Source: JAANXG01 sp034520625
Lineage (GTDB): Bacteria; Pseudomonadota; Gammaproteobacteria; Arenicellales; JAANXG01
Reading direction: 5' to 3'
Assembly: GCA_034520625.1 (NCBI GenBank)
Contig: JAXHNI010000009.1
Location: forward strand, 682,001-746,000
Length of the DNA: 64,000 nucleotides
Shown: positions 42,786-51,800 of the stretch, in pieces
How positions within the stretch are numbered: position 1 is the stretch's first letter
Layout of the letters: each line of letters starts with the position of its first letter
Notes under the pieces: generated by a model
Databases searched by the model: none
Seen by the model: the letters and a program-made list of their open reading frames with translations, nothing else
What the model was told of the DNA's origin: nothing
Position numbers and translations under genes: made by a program

Positions 42786-43000
42786 CCAATGGCCCGCAGG
42801 TCGTGGTTCTATTTGAGAGTCAGTGCCGGGGAATGGGCCGGTGCCGGGGGGAGGTCCCCCCAGGGCCGCTGTGAATACGTCCATGTACGCTCTGGCTCAG
42901 AGCGTACCTGGATGTTTTCGACAGCCCTGGTGGGACCTCCCCCCGGCACCGGCCCGATCGAGTCGGCTTTGAGACCGAACCACGACCTGCGGGCCATTGG
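42786..43000. repeat. Dispersed palindromic element, copy D, with perfect outer inverted repeats
   Basis: Outer 24-bp arms at 42786-42809 and 42977-43000 are perfect reverse complements. Inner 32-bp arms at 42835-42866 and 42924-42955 match at 31 of 32 positions. The 57-nt centre has an extra hairpin GTACGCTCTG-GCT-CAGAGCGTAC. This is the most complete copy, 215 bp. It fills most of the 424-bp gap between yqgE and tonB; 42620-42785 also has two direct copies of CATGGTGCAAC (42685 and 42738) and no gene. Confidence 0.9.
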
Positions 43001-43043
43001 ATGGTGCAGTGTCCGTGGGCGGGATACCCCGGGCCTTACGGCT

Positions 43044-43937
43044 CTATCGGCTCACCAGCCGGTTGTCGCGCATGAACTGCCAGGTCCGGGTGATGTGGAG
43101 GATGTCCACCTCTTTCTTGATGTCCGATGGAAACGCGTCGTAGGGCGCCGCCAGCTTCACGATCCGCCTGGCGGCATCGTCGAGGACCTTGTTGCCCGAG
43201 GATTTGACCATGTTGAGCTCATGCACGGAGCCGTCGGGCTTGATGGCCACGTCCAGCACCAGGTCGCCGGTGAGATTCTGGCGCCGCGCCTTCTCCGGGT
43301 AATTCAGGTTTCCCACCCGCTCGACGCGGGAACGCCAGGCTTCCATATATTCGGCGTACTTGTATTCCCGGGTGCGGGCGCTCAGGAACTTGCGCCGCGG
43401 CCGTTTCTGGTATTCCTGCCAGAAGTCGGATAGCTCAGCGGTGAGCTGGGCGCGCTCCCGGGCGATCTGATCGGTTTCCTCCGCGGCGGCGTCGGGAGTG
43501 GGGCGGACATCCGCCTGCTCTTCCCGGGGTGTGCGGTCATCGATGGTCTTTGCCGGCTCCCGGTCCTGCGTCAGGATCTGCTCCACCACCGGTTGGGGTT
43601 CGCGCTGCTCGCTCCGCGCCTGGATCTGAGGCGCCGGCTCGGAGACATCGGGCGATGGGTTCACCGGCAGCGGGGTGCGGGCGATGACGGCCTCGTCGGT
43701 GTCGCCGCCGCCTTCCCGGTTGGCCTGGGCGAGAAAATCCGCGTCCTCCGGCGCCGTCTCCGAGCTCGTGGTGACGAGCGTGATGTCCAGGGTGGGAAGC
43801 GGGTCGTTCGAACGCAGGTCGGGAACGGCAAAGCTGACGCCGAGAATGAGCGTCATGTGCACCAGTACGGAAACGAAGGCGGTCAGTCCCAGGCGATCCG
43901 TCTTCGTAAAGCCGGGAATATTCTCCGTCAGGTCCAC
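43044..43937 (-). CDS. tonB: TonB-family energy transducer
   Basis: This 297-residue protein has a cytoplasmic N-terminus, one membrane helix (~20-38, SVLVHMTLILGVSFAV with the S/H face typical of TonB/TolA), a Pro/Glu-rich periplasmic spacer, and a C-terminal TonB domain (NYPEKARRQNLTGDLVLDV, LNMVKSSGNKVLDDAARRIV). It transmits proton-motive force from ExbBD to outer-membrane receptors. The GTG start overlaps the gshB stop. The same gshB-tonB order is found in Pseudomonas, where this TonB (TonB3) is linked to twitching. Confidence 0.93.
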   Translation of the reverse strand: MDLTENIPGFTKTDRLGLTAFVSVLVHMTLILGVSFAVPDLRSNDPLPTLDITLVTTSSETAPEDADFLAQANREGGGDTDEAVIARTPLPVNPSPDVSEPAPQIQARSEQREPQPVVEQILTQDREPAKTIDDRTPREEQADVRPTPDAAAEETDQIARERAQLTAELSDFWQEYQKRPRRKFLSARTREYKYAEYMEAWRSRVERVGNLNYPEKARRQNLTGDLVLDVAIKPDGSVHELNMVKSSGNKVLDDAARRIVKLAAPYDAFPSDIKKEVDILHITRTWQFMRDNRLVSR

Positions 43938-44902
43938 TACGCGGCCGGTCGTCCCCGGGGAAGCCGGTTTTCGATGGCGTCCATGATGCGGGCGCTGATA
44001 TTCACCGAGAAGTGGGCGTCGAGCTCCCGAATGCAGGTGGGGCTGGTGATGTTGATCTCGGTAAGATAGTCGCCGATAACGTCCAGACCGGCGAAGAGAA
44101 TGCCGTTTTCCCGGAGCGACGGTCCGACCTGGTCGGCGATCCAGCGGTCCCGTTCGCTGATGTCACGGCCTTCCCCCGAGGCGCCCGCCGCCAGGTTGCC
44201 CCTCAGCTCTCCGGGCGCGGGCACCCGCGCCAGTACCCATGGCAGCGGCTCGCCGTCCACCATGAGAATGCGCTTGTCGCCCGAGCGGATTTCCGGAATG
44301 TAGCGCTGCGCCATGACGTATCGGGTGCGATGCCGCGTGAGGACTTCCATGATAACGCTGATATTGGGGTCTTGCTCGGTAACCCGGAATATGGATGCGC
44401 CGCCCATGCCCTCCAGGGGCTTGATGATGATATCCCGGTGCTCCGCCAGGAAAGCGCGCAGATCCGAGTATTCCCGGGACACGAGCGTCGGCGGTGTGCA
44501 CTGGGGAAACCAGGCGGTATACATCTTCTCGTTGGCGTCCCGCAGGGCCCGGGGCCGGTTGACCACCAGCACGCCCTGCTGCTCGGCTCGTTCCAGGATG
44601 TAGGTACAGTAGATGTATTCCAGGTCGAAGGGCGGGTCCTTGCGCATCAGGATCACGTCCAGGTCGGCCAGGGGGATCGTCGCCTCCGGGCCGAATTCGA
44701 ACCAGTGGTGATCATCCCGGAATACCGTCAGCGGCCTCGAGCGGGCGGACGCCTCGCCGTCCCGCAGCGAGAGGTCGTTCATTTCCATGTAGTGCAGTGA
44801 CCAGTTCCTGTCCTGCGCTTCCAGGAGCATGGCAAAGGTGCTGTCCTTGTAGACCTGAATGGACCCGATCGGGTCCATGACGACGCCTGCTTTCAGAGTC
44901 AT
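43937..44902 (-). CDS. gshB: Glutathione synthetase
   Basis: This 321-residue ATP-grasp enzyme joins gamma-Glu-Cys and Gly. It has VMDPIGSIQVYKDSTFAMLL at the N-terminus, IIKPLEGMGGASIFRV (ATP-grasp loop), YIPEIRSGDKRILMVDG and EINITSPTCIRELDA near the end. The start is ATG 44902; the longer upstream frame is not family-like. A perfect TATAAT lies 79 nt upstream on the same strand. Confidence 0.97.
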   Translation of the reverse strand: MTLKAGVVMDPIGSIQVYKDSTFAMLLEAQDRNWSLHYMEMNDLSLRDGEASARSRPLTVFRDDHHWFEFGPEATIPLADLDVILMRKDPPFDLEYIYCTYILERAEQQGVLVVNRPRALRDANEKMYTAWFPQCTPPTLVSREYSDLRAFLAEHRDIIIKPLEGMGGASIFRVTEQDPNISVIMEVLTRHRTRYVMAQRYIPEIRSGDKRILMVDGEPLPWVLARVPAPGELRGNLAAGASGEGRDISERDRWIADQVGPSLRENGILFAGLDVIGDYLTEINITSPTCIRELDAHFSVNISARIMDAIENRLPRGRPAA

Positions 44903-45327
44903 TGGCGTGAGCCGGCGGAAAAGATGTCTTGAATCATCGGGTACGGATCCGGAAAGGGGATGACACTCTGTTGTGCGCGCATTATATCCAGCCTTCACGC
45001 CCCGCAGGGACCCGTTTGACCCGAGGGCAGGTTCGGAACCCGCCCTGATTGAGGGCGAGCCGGTCCCCTTCGGGCGCCGCCGGCACTCTGTCCGCGTGGA
45101 CCAAAAGGGCGTATTATGCTAGACAAATCAGTAACATATTCTCGACAGTTTGCGTCGAGCACCAACATTCGGTGGGAGTGTCCGGGTCGGGGGGGAAAAC
45201 CGGGGATCCGAGGGTTCACCGGCGCAGCGACTGAATATAACCGCCAAAATGTTCTATTCTAGCCTATACCGGGTTGACAACCAGCGACGCAGCCCCGTGC
45301 GGGGCCGCCAGTGAGCGGGTACAGGTC
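44903..45327. promoter_or_regulatory. Divergent control region between gshB and pilG
   Basis: No gene is supported in these 425 bp. On the minus strand TATAAT (complement of 44981-44986) is a likely gshB -10 without a good -35. On the plus strand TATTAT at 45112-45117 and an AT-rich stretch at 45235-45275 are candidate elements for the pilGHIJ-chpA operon. A GCCCC-GTGC-GGGGC hairpin lies shortly before pilG. Confidence 0.4.
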
Positions 45328-45714
45328 ATGAGCGCAGTGAAAGTAATGGTCATTGATGACAGCAACACGATCCGCAAGTCGACGGAAGCGATCCTGTCGA
45401 AGGAGGGGTACGAGGTTCTGACGGCGGCGGACGGGTTCGAGGCCATGTCGATGATTACGGACAACCGTCCCGATATCATCTTCGTGGATATCATGATGCC
45501 GCGGCTCGATGGCTACCAGACCTGCTCCCTGATCAAGAACAACCGGCATTTCCGGAGCACGCCGGTGGTGATGCTGTCGAGCAAGGACGGTCTGTTCGAC
45601 CGTGCCCGGGGCCGCATAGCCGGTTCGGACCAGCATATAAACAAGCCGTTTTCCAAAGAAGAACTGATTGGAGCAATCAATGAGCATGTCAAGACAGCAG
45701 AAGCGCGGAACTGA
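45328..45714 (+). CDS. pilG: Twitching motility response regulator PilG
   Basis: This 128-residue stand-alone receiver has the acidic pair in VMVIDDSN, the phospho-acceptor Asp in IIFVDIMMPRLDGY, the Ser of MLSSKDG and the Lys of INKPFSKEEL. PilG is the output that promotes pilus extension in the Pil-Chp system. ATG 45328 is used; earlier in-frame codons are not family-like. It lies 15 bp before pilH. Confidence 0.96.
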   Translation: MSAVKVMVIDDSNTIRKSTEAILSKEGYEVLTAADGFEAMSMITDNRPDIIFVDIMMPRLDGYQTCSLIKNNRHFRSTPVVMLSSKDGLFDRARGRIAGSDQHINKPFSKEELIGAINEHVKTAEARN

Positions 45715-45729
45715 CCGGAGGGGTCGGAT

Positions 45730-46092
45730 ATGGACGTAGGAACGGTCCTGGTGGTGGACGATTCACCGACTGATCTGCATTTGCTGAACGGCTATCTGGA
45801 AAGCAACGGCTACACCACGATCAATGCCAGCAGCGGAGAGGAAGCCATTCAGATGGCCAGTGCCGAGCATCCGGACCTCATCCTGATGGACGTGGTCATG
45901 CCCGGCATGAACGGTTTTCAGGCCACGCGCTCGCTTTCACGGAACCCGGAAACGCGGGATATTCCCGTGATCGTGGTGACGTCGAAGTCCCAGGAAACCG
46001 ACAAGATATGGGCCATGCGCCAGGGGGCGAGGGACTTTGTCAGCAAGCCCGTAGACGAAAAGACGCTCATCGGCCTGATCAGGAACCTGTGA
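45730..46092 (+). CDS. pilH: Twitching motility response regulator PilH
   Basis: This 120-residue single receiver domain has VLVVDDSPTDLHLL, Asp in LILMDVVMPGMNG, VVTSKSQETD and FVSKPVDEKTLIG. In Pseudomonas PilH opposes or buffers PilG signalling. There is no output domain. A 76-bp gap without a gene separates it from pilI. Confidence 0.96.
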   Translation: MDVGTVLVVDDSPTDLHLLNGYLESNGYTTINASSGEEAIQMASAEHPDLILMDVVMPGMNGFQATRSLSRNPETRDIPVIVVTSKSQETDKIWAMRQGARDFVSKPVDEKTLIGLIRNL

Positions 46093-46168
46093 ATCCCGTC
46101 CGTATATCCGCCCCGCGGGTCCGCCGCGCCGAGTTTGTAGAGACGCCGCTCCTCGGCGGGGGGAGCCG

Positions 46169-46717
46169 GTGAGCGCAGACCAGCGGCAGCCGTTCGACGT
46201 GCTCCAGCGAATGCAGCAGCAGGCCGCCGCGGCCGGCTACGTGCTGCCGGAGCTGAAGCAGACGGAGGAGCGTTGGCACGGACTGGCTTTCGCCGTGGGT
46301 CCCCAGCGGCTGACGGCGGAGCTTACCGCGTTTACGGACATCGTCGACTGCGGCGCGATTACGCCCGTGCCGCGCACCAGGGCATGGGTGCGGGGCATCA
46401 CCAACGTACGCGGAACCCTGTACTCCGTGGCGGACCTGGCGCAGTTCCTCGGTTATCCCCGGGTCAATACGGATACGGAGGGCAAACTCCTGGTCATCAA
46501 CGACGGTGAGCTCGGGTGCGCGCTTCTTGTGAATTCAGTTCTCGGTATGCGCCGCTTTGACCACGAGAACGAATATCAGGACGCAGCGGTCATGGACCGC
46601 TCGGTTCAGCCATTCGTGAGTCATGCATATCTGCAGGACGAACAGCTGTGGGGGGTGCTCGACAACGACAAGCTCAAAGCGTCGGACAAGTTTCGAGACG
46701 TCGAGGTCGAGAACTAA
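46169..46717 (+). CDS. pilI: CheW-like adaptor PilI
   Basis: This 182-residue CheW domain protein links the PilJ receptor to the ChpA kinase. Conserved beta-strand landmarks are GLAFAVGPQRLTAELTAF, VPRTRAWVRGITNVRGTLYSV-type (PRTRAWVRGITNVRG) and DLAQFLGYPR. The GTG start has GGGGGGAG 3-5 nt upstream. Confidence 0.93.
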   Translation: MSADQRQPFDVLQRMQQQAAAAGYVLPELKQTEERWHGLAFAVGPQRLTAELTAFTDIVDCGAITPVPRTRAWVRGITNVRGTLYSVADLAQFLGYPRVNTDTEGKLLVINDGELGCALLVNSVLGMRRFDHENEYQDAAVMDRSVQPFVSHAYLQDEQLWGVLDNDKLKASDKFRDVEVEN

Positions 46718-46754
46718 ACAACTAGGTATGAACGGGTTTGAGAGGTAAAGCAGG

Positions 46755-48857
46755 ATGGCGACGGCACAAGATTCATTGAACCAGAATTTCAACCCATCGC
46801 GACGTGGCGCGCCGCCGCCGGGGGGTGGTGATCCCCTGGACATGGTCATAGAGGCGGATTCGCCCGGTGCGCCGGGGCCCGCCCGCAGCGGCGGGGTCCG
46901 GTCCAGCGTGGGTCTGCCGATCGTCATTACGGTGATCATCGTGTCGATTGTCGGCCTGGTCGTGTTCCAGACGCTGGAGACCCGGCGGAGCTCCGGGCAG
47001 GCGGAATTTGTGGAGCGCGCTTCGAGCCTGCTCATGCTGTCGCAGAGCATCGCCAAGGACGCCCGCCAGGCCGCGCTGGGCGAAGCCGCGGCGTTCGATT
47101 CGCTGCGCCAGTCCAGGGAGCGGTTCTCCACGGTGGTGACCACCCTCGACCAGGGCGACCCGTCGATGAACATGCCGGCCACCCCGGCGGCCAATCGGGA
47201 TGCCTTCCAGCAGGTTCAGGCCCTGTGGGATCGAACCCAGCGAAACGTCGATGCGATCATCAGTCAGGAACCCTTGTTGTTGACCGCGAACGAGTCGGTG
47301 GAGCGGATCAACCAGCTGGCGCCGGCGATGCTGGCGCGGGCGGACGAAGTGGTGGAAGCGGTGATCCGGGAAAGCGGAGACCCAGAGCTGGTCAATCTCG
47401 CCGGCCAGCAGCGCACCCTCAGCCAGCGCATCGCCTCCAATATCAATGTCTTCTCGAAAGGCGGCTCCGGCGCGTCCATGGCAGCGACCCAGTTCGGCAA
47501 GGACACCAATACGCTCTCCCAGACCATGGACGAGCTGCGCGCCGCTTCCGGCCCGGCGGTGCATGCCAAGCTGGACGCTCTGGAGCAGACGTTCGCCAGC
47601 TTTCAGGAGAGCGTCAACGCGATTCTCGAGACCGTCGCGGAGTTCTTCCTGGCACAGCGCGCGTCCCAGGCGATTCTCGACGACAGCAACGCGCTCCTCG
47701 ACGCCTCCGAAGCCCTGGTGGCCGGTTTCGGGCAGCCCGGCGGCGTGCTGACATACCTGCCGTGGGTCTTCGGCGCCGTCGCGGTGCTGGCCCTGTTCGT
47801 GCTCGGCCGTATGCTGGTCACCGAAGCACGCGAGCAGGCGGAAGTCAGCGCGGAGCAGAACCGCGAAACCCAGGATGCGATTCTCAAGCTGCTGGACGAA
47901 ATGGGCAGCCTGGCGGACGGTGACCTCACCATCGAAGCGGAAGTGACCGACCAGGTCACCGGCGCCATTGCCGACTCCATCAACTTCGCGGTACAGGAAA
48001 TGCGCGATCTGGTGGCCCGGATCAACACGGCAACCGCCCAGGTGACCAGCGAATCGGAATCCACTGCGAATATCGCCCACGAGCTGTCCCGGGCCAGCGC
48101 CGCCCAGGCCGACGAGATCACCAAGACCACCGCCCAGGTCCAGGCGATGTCCAGCTCCATGCAGGAAATGTCGGGGGACGCCCGGCGTTCCGCGGAAGTC
48201 GCGCAAAGCTCGGTCGACGTCGCCAAGCGGGGTGCCCAGGCGGTGCGCGACACCATCCGGGGCATGGATGACATGCGCGAGCAGATCCAGGAAACCTCCA
48301 AGCGTATCAAGCGTCTTGGCGAGAGCTCCCAGCAGATCGGCGAAATCGTCAGTCTCATCGACGAAATCGCGGAGCAGACCAACATCCTGTCGTTGAATGC
48401 ATCGATCCAGGCCGCCATGGCCGGCGAGGCCGGACGCGGCTTCGCGGTGGTGGCGGACGAGGTGCAGAGGCTGGCCGAGCGCTCGGCGGAAGCCACCAAG
48501 CAGATATCCACGCTGGTCAACAACATTCAGTCGGACACCAACGAAGCGGTGTCCTCCATGGAACATGCCACCCAGGGCGTGGTGGACGGTACTCGTCTGG
48601 CGGACAGTGCGGGTCAGGCGCTTGGGGAGATCGAGTCCGTGTCCGAGGAGTTGTCCAGGCTCATTGCCGGTATGGCGGACAACGCCGAGCGGCAATCCGA
48701 GGCGGCAACGACGGTCTCTACGCGCATGACCTCCATCCGCGACGTGACCCACAGGACTTCCCAGGGCGCACAGCGCACCGCGCAGTCCATCGGCAAGCTT
48801 TCGGAGCTGGCCCGCGAGCTCCAGGACTCCGTATCCGGCTTCAAGCTGCCCGCATAA
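46755..48857 (+). CDS. pilJ: Methyl-accepting chemotaxis-like receptor PilJ
   Basis: This 700-residue receptor has TM1 at ~57-78 (VITVIIVSIVGLVVF), a periplasmic helical domain with two PilJ-type repeats (LLMLSQSIAKDARQAA, QRTLSQRIASNINVF) and TM2 at ~333-353. A HAMP-like linker follows, then a kinase-control hairpin with LNASIQAAMAGEAGRGFAVV. The tip sequence is the PilJ form, not the classic MCP. Adaptation enzymes are not encoded beside it. Confidence 0.95.
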   Translation: MATAQDSLNQNFNPSRRGAPPPGGGDPLDMVIEADSPGAPGPARSGGVRSSVGLPIVITVIIVSIVGLVVFQTLETRRSSGQAEFVERASSLLMLSQSIAKDARQAALGEAAAFDSLRQSRERFSTVVTTLDQGDPSMNMPATPAANRDAFQQVQALWDRTQRNVDAIISQEPLLLTANESVERINQLAPAMLARADEVVEAVIRESGDPELVNLAGQQRTLSQRIASNINVFSKGGSGASMAATQFGKDTNTLSQTMDELRAASGPAVHAKLDALEQTFASFQESVNAILETVAEFFLAQRASQAILDDSNALLDASEALVAGFGQPGGVLTYLPWVFGAVAVLALFVLGRMLVTEAREQAEVSAEQNRETQDAILKLLDEMGSLADGDLTIEAEVTDQVTGAIADSINFAVQEMRDLVARINTATAQVTSESESTANIAHELSRASAAQADEITKTTAQVQAMSSSMQEMSGDARRSAEVAQSSVDVAKRGAQAVRDTIRGMDDMREQIQETSKRIKRLGESSQQIGEIVSLIDEIAEQTNILSLNASIQAAMAGEAGRGFAVVADEVQRLAERSAEATKQISTLVNNIQSDTNEAVSSMEHATQGVVDGTRLADSAGQALGEIESVSEELSRLIAGMADNAERQSEAATTVSTRMTSIRDVTHRTSQGAQRTAQSIGKLSELARELQDSVSGFKLPA

Positions 48858-48877
48858 CCGCATTCCAGCCGGTACTC

Positions 48878-51800
48878 ATGAGTTCGCCCAATCGCGTTGA
48901 CACCAGCACCCTTGGGTGGGTCCGGACCGAGATAGAACAGACTCTCGGGGAGGCCCGGGACGCTCTCCGGCGATTCGTCGAGGACGGCGAAGACGTGACG
49001 CCACTGCGGTTGTTCGCCAACAACGTCCATCAGGTCGCGGGAACCCTGCAGATGGTCGAGCTGGACGGCGCCGCGCAGCTCGCCCAGGAAACCGAGTCCC
49101 TGGCGGCAGCGGTGGTTTCCGGCAGGCTCGAAGACGGGGACGCGGCGAAGGATCTGCTGGGGGACGGCCTGAACCATCTTTCCAGCTACATGGAGCGGCT
49201 GGCCCGGGGGCTCCCGGACCGGCCCATCGATAACGTCGACGTCATCAACGCGCTGCGCCGTGCGCGCCGTGCGGAAGAGCTGGACCCCTATTCGCTGTTC
49301 CATCCCGATCTCGAGGTGTATCCGTCCCGGGAAGAAGCAGCCGAAGAGCTCGATGCCGACCGGTACGCGGAGCGGGTCCGCGGGCTGCGCCGAACCTATC
49401 AGGTGTCACTGCTGAAATGGCTGCGCGGTGAGGACCAGGACGAGGCCTGGCGAAACATGGCCGACACCGTGGCCGATCTGTTCGGCCTGTCCCGGTTCCA
49501 GGGCTCCATGCAGGTCTGGTGGGTCGCACGCGCCTACCTCGATGTGCTCAAGGAGGCCGAGCTCACCCGGGACGACTCGCGAAAGCATCCCCTTGCGCAG
49601 CTGGATCAACTCATGCGCAAGCTTGTCGAGGACAGCGAGGCGGCGATCGCCCGGGAAGGCTCGGAAAAGCTGGTGCGTTTCATGCTCTATCACATCGGGC
49701 GCAGCGAGGTGCACACCGACACCGCCCGTTCCGTCGTCCGGCTTTTCGAGCTGGACACTCTGCTGGGCACTGGACCGGAGCCTCCGGCGCTGCCGGAAGC
49801 CGGCGTACTGGCGGCGCTCGACGAGCGATGCATGGAATCGCTGCGGGCCGTGCAGGCGGCGCTGGACGAGTACTCGCGTACGGGGCGGGCGGACGAGGCG
49901 TTCCAGGCCTGCGAGGGGCGTCTGGAAGAAATCGCCGGAGCGGCGCGGGAATCCGGGGTCGACGAGCTGGCCGGGCTTGCAGCGGGTGTCCGCGACCTGT
50001 TGTTCGGCGGCGACGAACCGGAACAGTCCGAGGACGCGCTGCTGGCGGCGGCCCGGGCGCTGTTGTTCATAGAGCAGACTCTCAGGCATCCGGAGGACAT
50101 CGGATTCGACTGGCGTGAGGAAGCGGCGGCGGCCATCGATACGCTCTCCGGATACCCGGCTGCCGACGAACGGCCGAGCCTGGACATCGAAAGCCAGGAA
50201 GTCGACACCGCCGCCCTGGACGCCCAGGAACTGAGACGGCTGGTCAACGCGGTCGCCGGGCAGGTCGAGGACAATCTCAAACAGGCGGAGCAGAGTCTGG
50301 AGCGGTTCGCCAGGGACACAGCCGATGCGGACAGCCTGACCGTCGTCGTCGATTCGCTGCAGCAAGTCCACGGCGCGGTTCGAATGCTGGGGCAGCACAA
50401 ACTGTGCGAGCTGCTGGAGCTCGCCCTGGGCCAGCTGCGCGCGATCATCGCCGGCGGGGCCTACGCCACTGATGCGCTGCTGGATGCCCTGGCCGTGACC
50501 ATCGGGACCACTGACGCCTACGTAAGAGGTCTTGAGCGGGACGCGCCCAATATCGATGCCCTGCTGGGCCGCGCGATGCAGGAACTGGAAGAGGCCGTGG
50601 CGGAGGACACGGCGGCCGTGGTGGATCCGGCTTCGGCATTGAAGCGCATTCAGGATTCGTTCGACGCCTGGATCCAGGACAACGCGGACTACGAGGCATT
50701 CCGAATCCTGCGCCGCAATCTGCGCGACATCGGAGCTCTGGCGCACGAGCGCGGAGCATCGAACCTGCAGCGCATCGCCCAGGAAATGACCAATCTCGTG
50801 GACATCGTCATGGACGACCCGAGCTTCCTGTCGGCGGAGGTAGAGGAGACGCTGCGCCGGTCGCTGGGGACTCTGAGTGCGTTGACGGCGCCGCTGGAAA
50901 GCGCCGTGCCGGCGGGGGACCCGGCGGATTCCGCGGCCACCGTAGACGAGGCGCCGGTTGTCGAGCCCGACGCGGAATCGGATACGGATGACGACGACCT
51001 GGTGCGGGAGACCTTCGCCGAGGAAGCCGCGGAATGCCTGCAGGCGATCGCGTCGGGCCTGGGCGTGCTCGCCGCCGACGCCGGTGACTCGAACACCCTC
51101 ACGGATGTGCGCCGCGGCTTCCATACCATCAAAGGCAGCGGACGCATGGCCAGGTCGCGCGACATCGCGGAGCTGGCATGGATTGTGGAGGACGTGCTGA
51201 ATCGGTGCCTGGACGGCAGCCTGCCCCTATCCCCGGAAATCCTGGACTTCGTGGACCGGGCGCGGCGGGAGCTGGGCGGCATGCTGGAAACGGGGCTGGA
51301 CAGCAGCACCGACCTGCAGTCCTGGCGGGACCGCGCGGCTGCGCTGCAGCGGTCGGATGACCCATTCCTGCCGGAGCCGGAACCGGTGACCATCGACATT
51401 CATGCCGCCGCCGAAGAGCCGGAAGACGCCCCCTTGGTCGGGGACTGGGACGGGATGGCGGATACTGAGTACGCCGGCGAAACCGTCGCACTGTCGGGGT
51501 CGTCCGATACGGATGACGACGCGGCGGCCGGCGCGCTTTCGCTGGAAAGCCTCGACGGTCTCGGCGACCGGGGTCACAGTCTCGCAGGGGAACCTGACCA
51601 GCAGGAGCCGGCGTCGCCGTTTTCCGACGACGAGGTCATTACCATTTTCACCAAGGAGGCTTTGTCTCACATTGCCGCCATTCGCGCGGTGATCGACGAA
51701 TGCGGCCGCCAGGGCCATGCCGAAGTCGGCAAACCGCTGCTGCGCGCGGTGCATACGCTGCAGGGAAACGCGCGCTCCCTGCACCTGGTGGAGATGTCCG

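Noticed and set aside
16421..42955. A conserved peptide readable through all four palindromic elements (IPQGRC...VRSGS)
   Set aside because: No start codon or ribosome site; frame conservation simply follows nucleotide identity of the repeat.
46773..48863. 696-codon minus-strand open frame
   Set aside because: Antisense to pilJ; no recognisable protein features.
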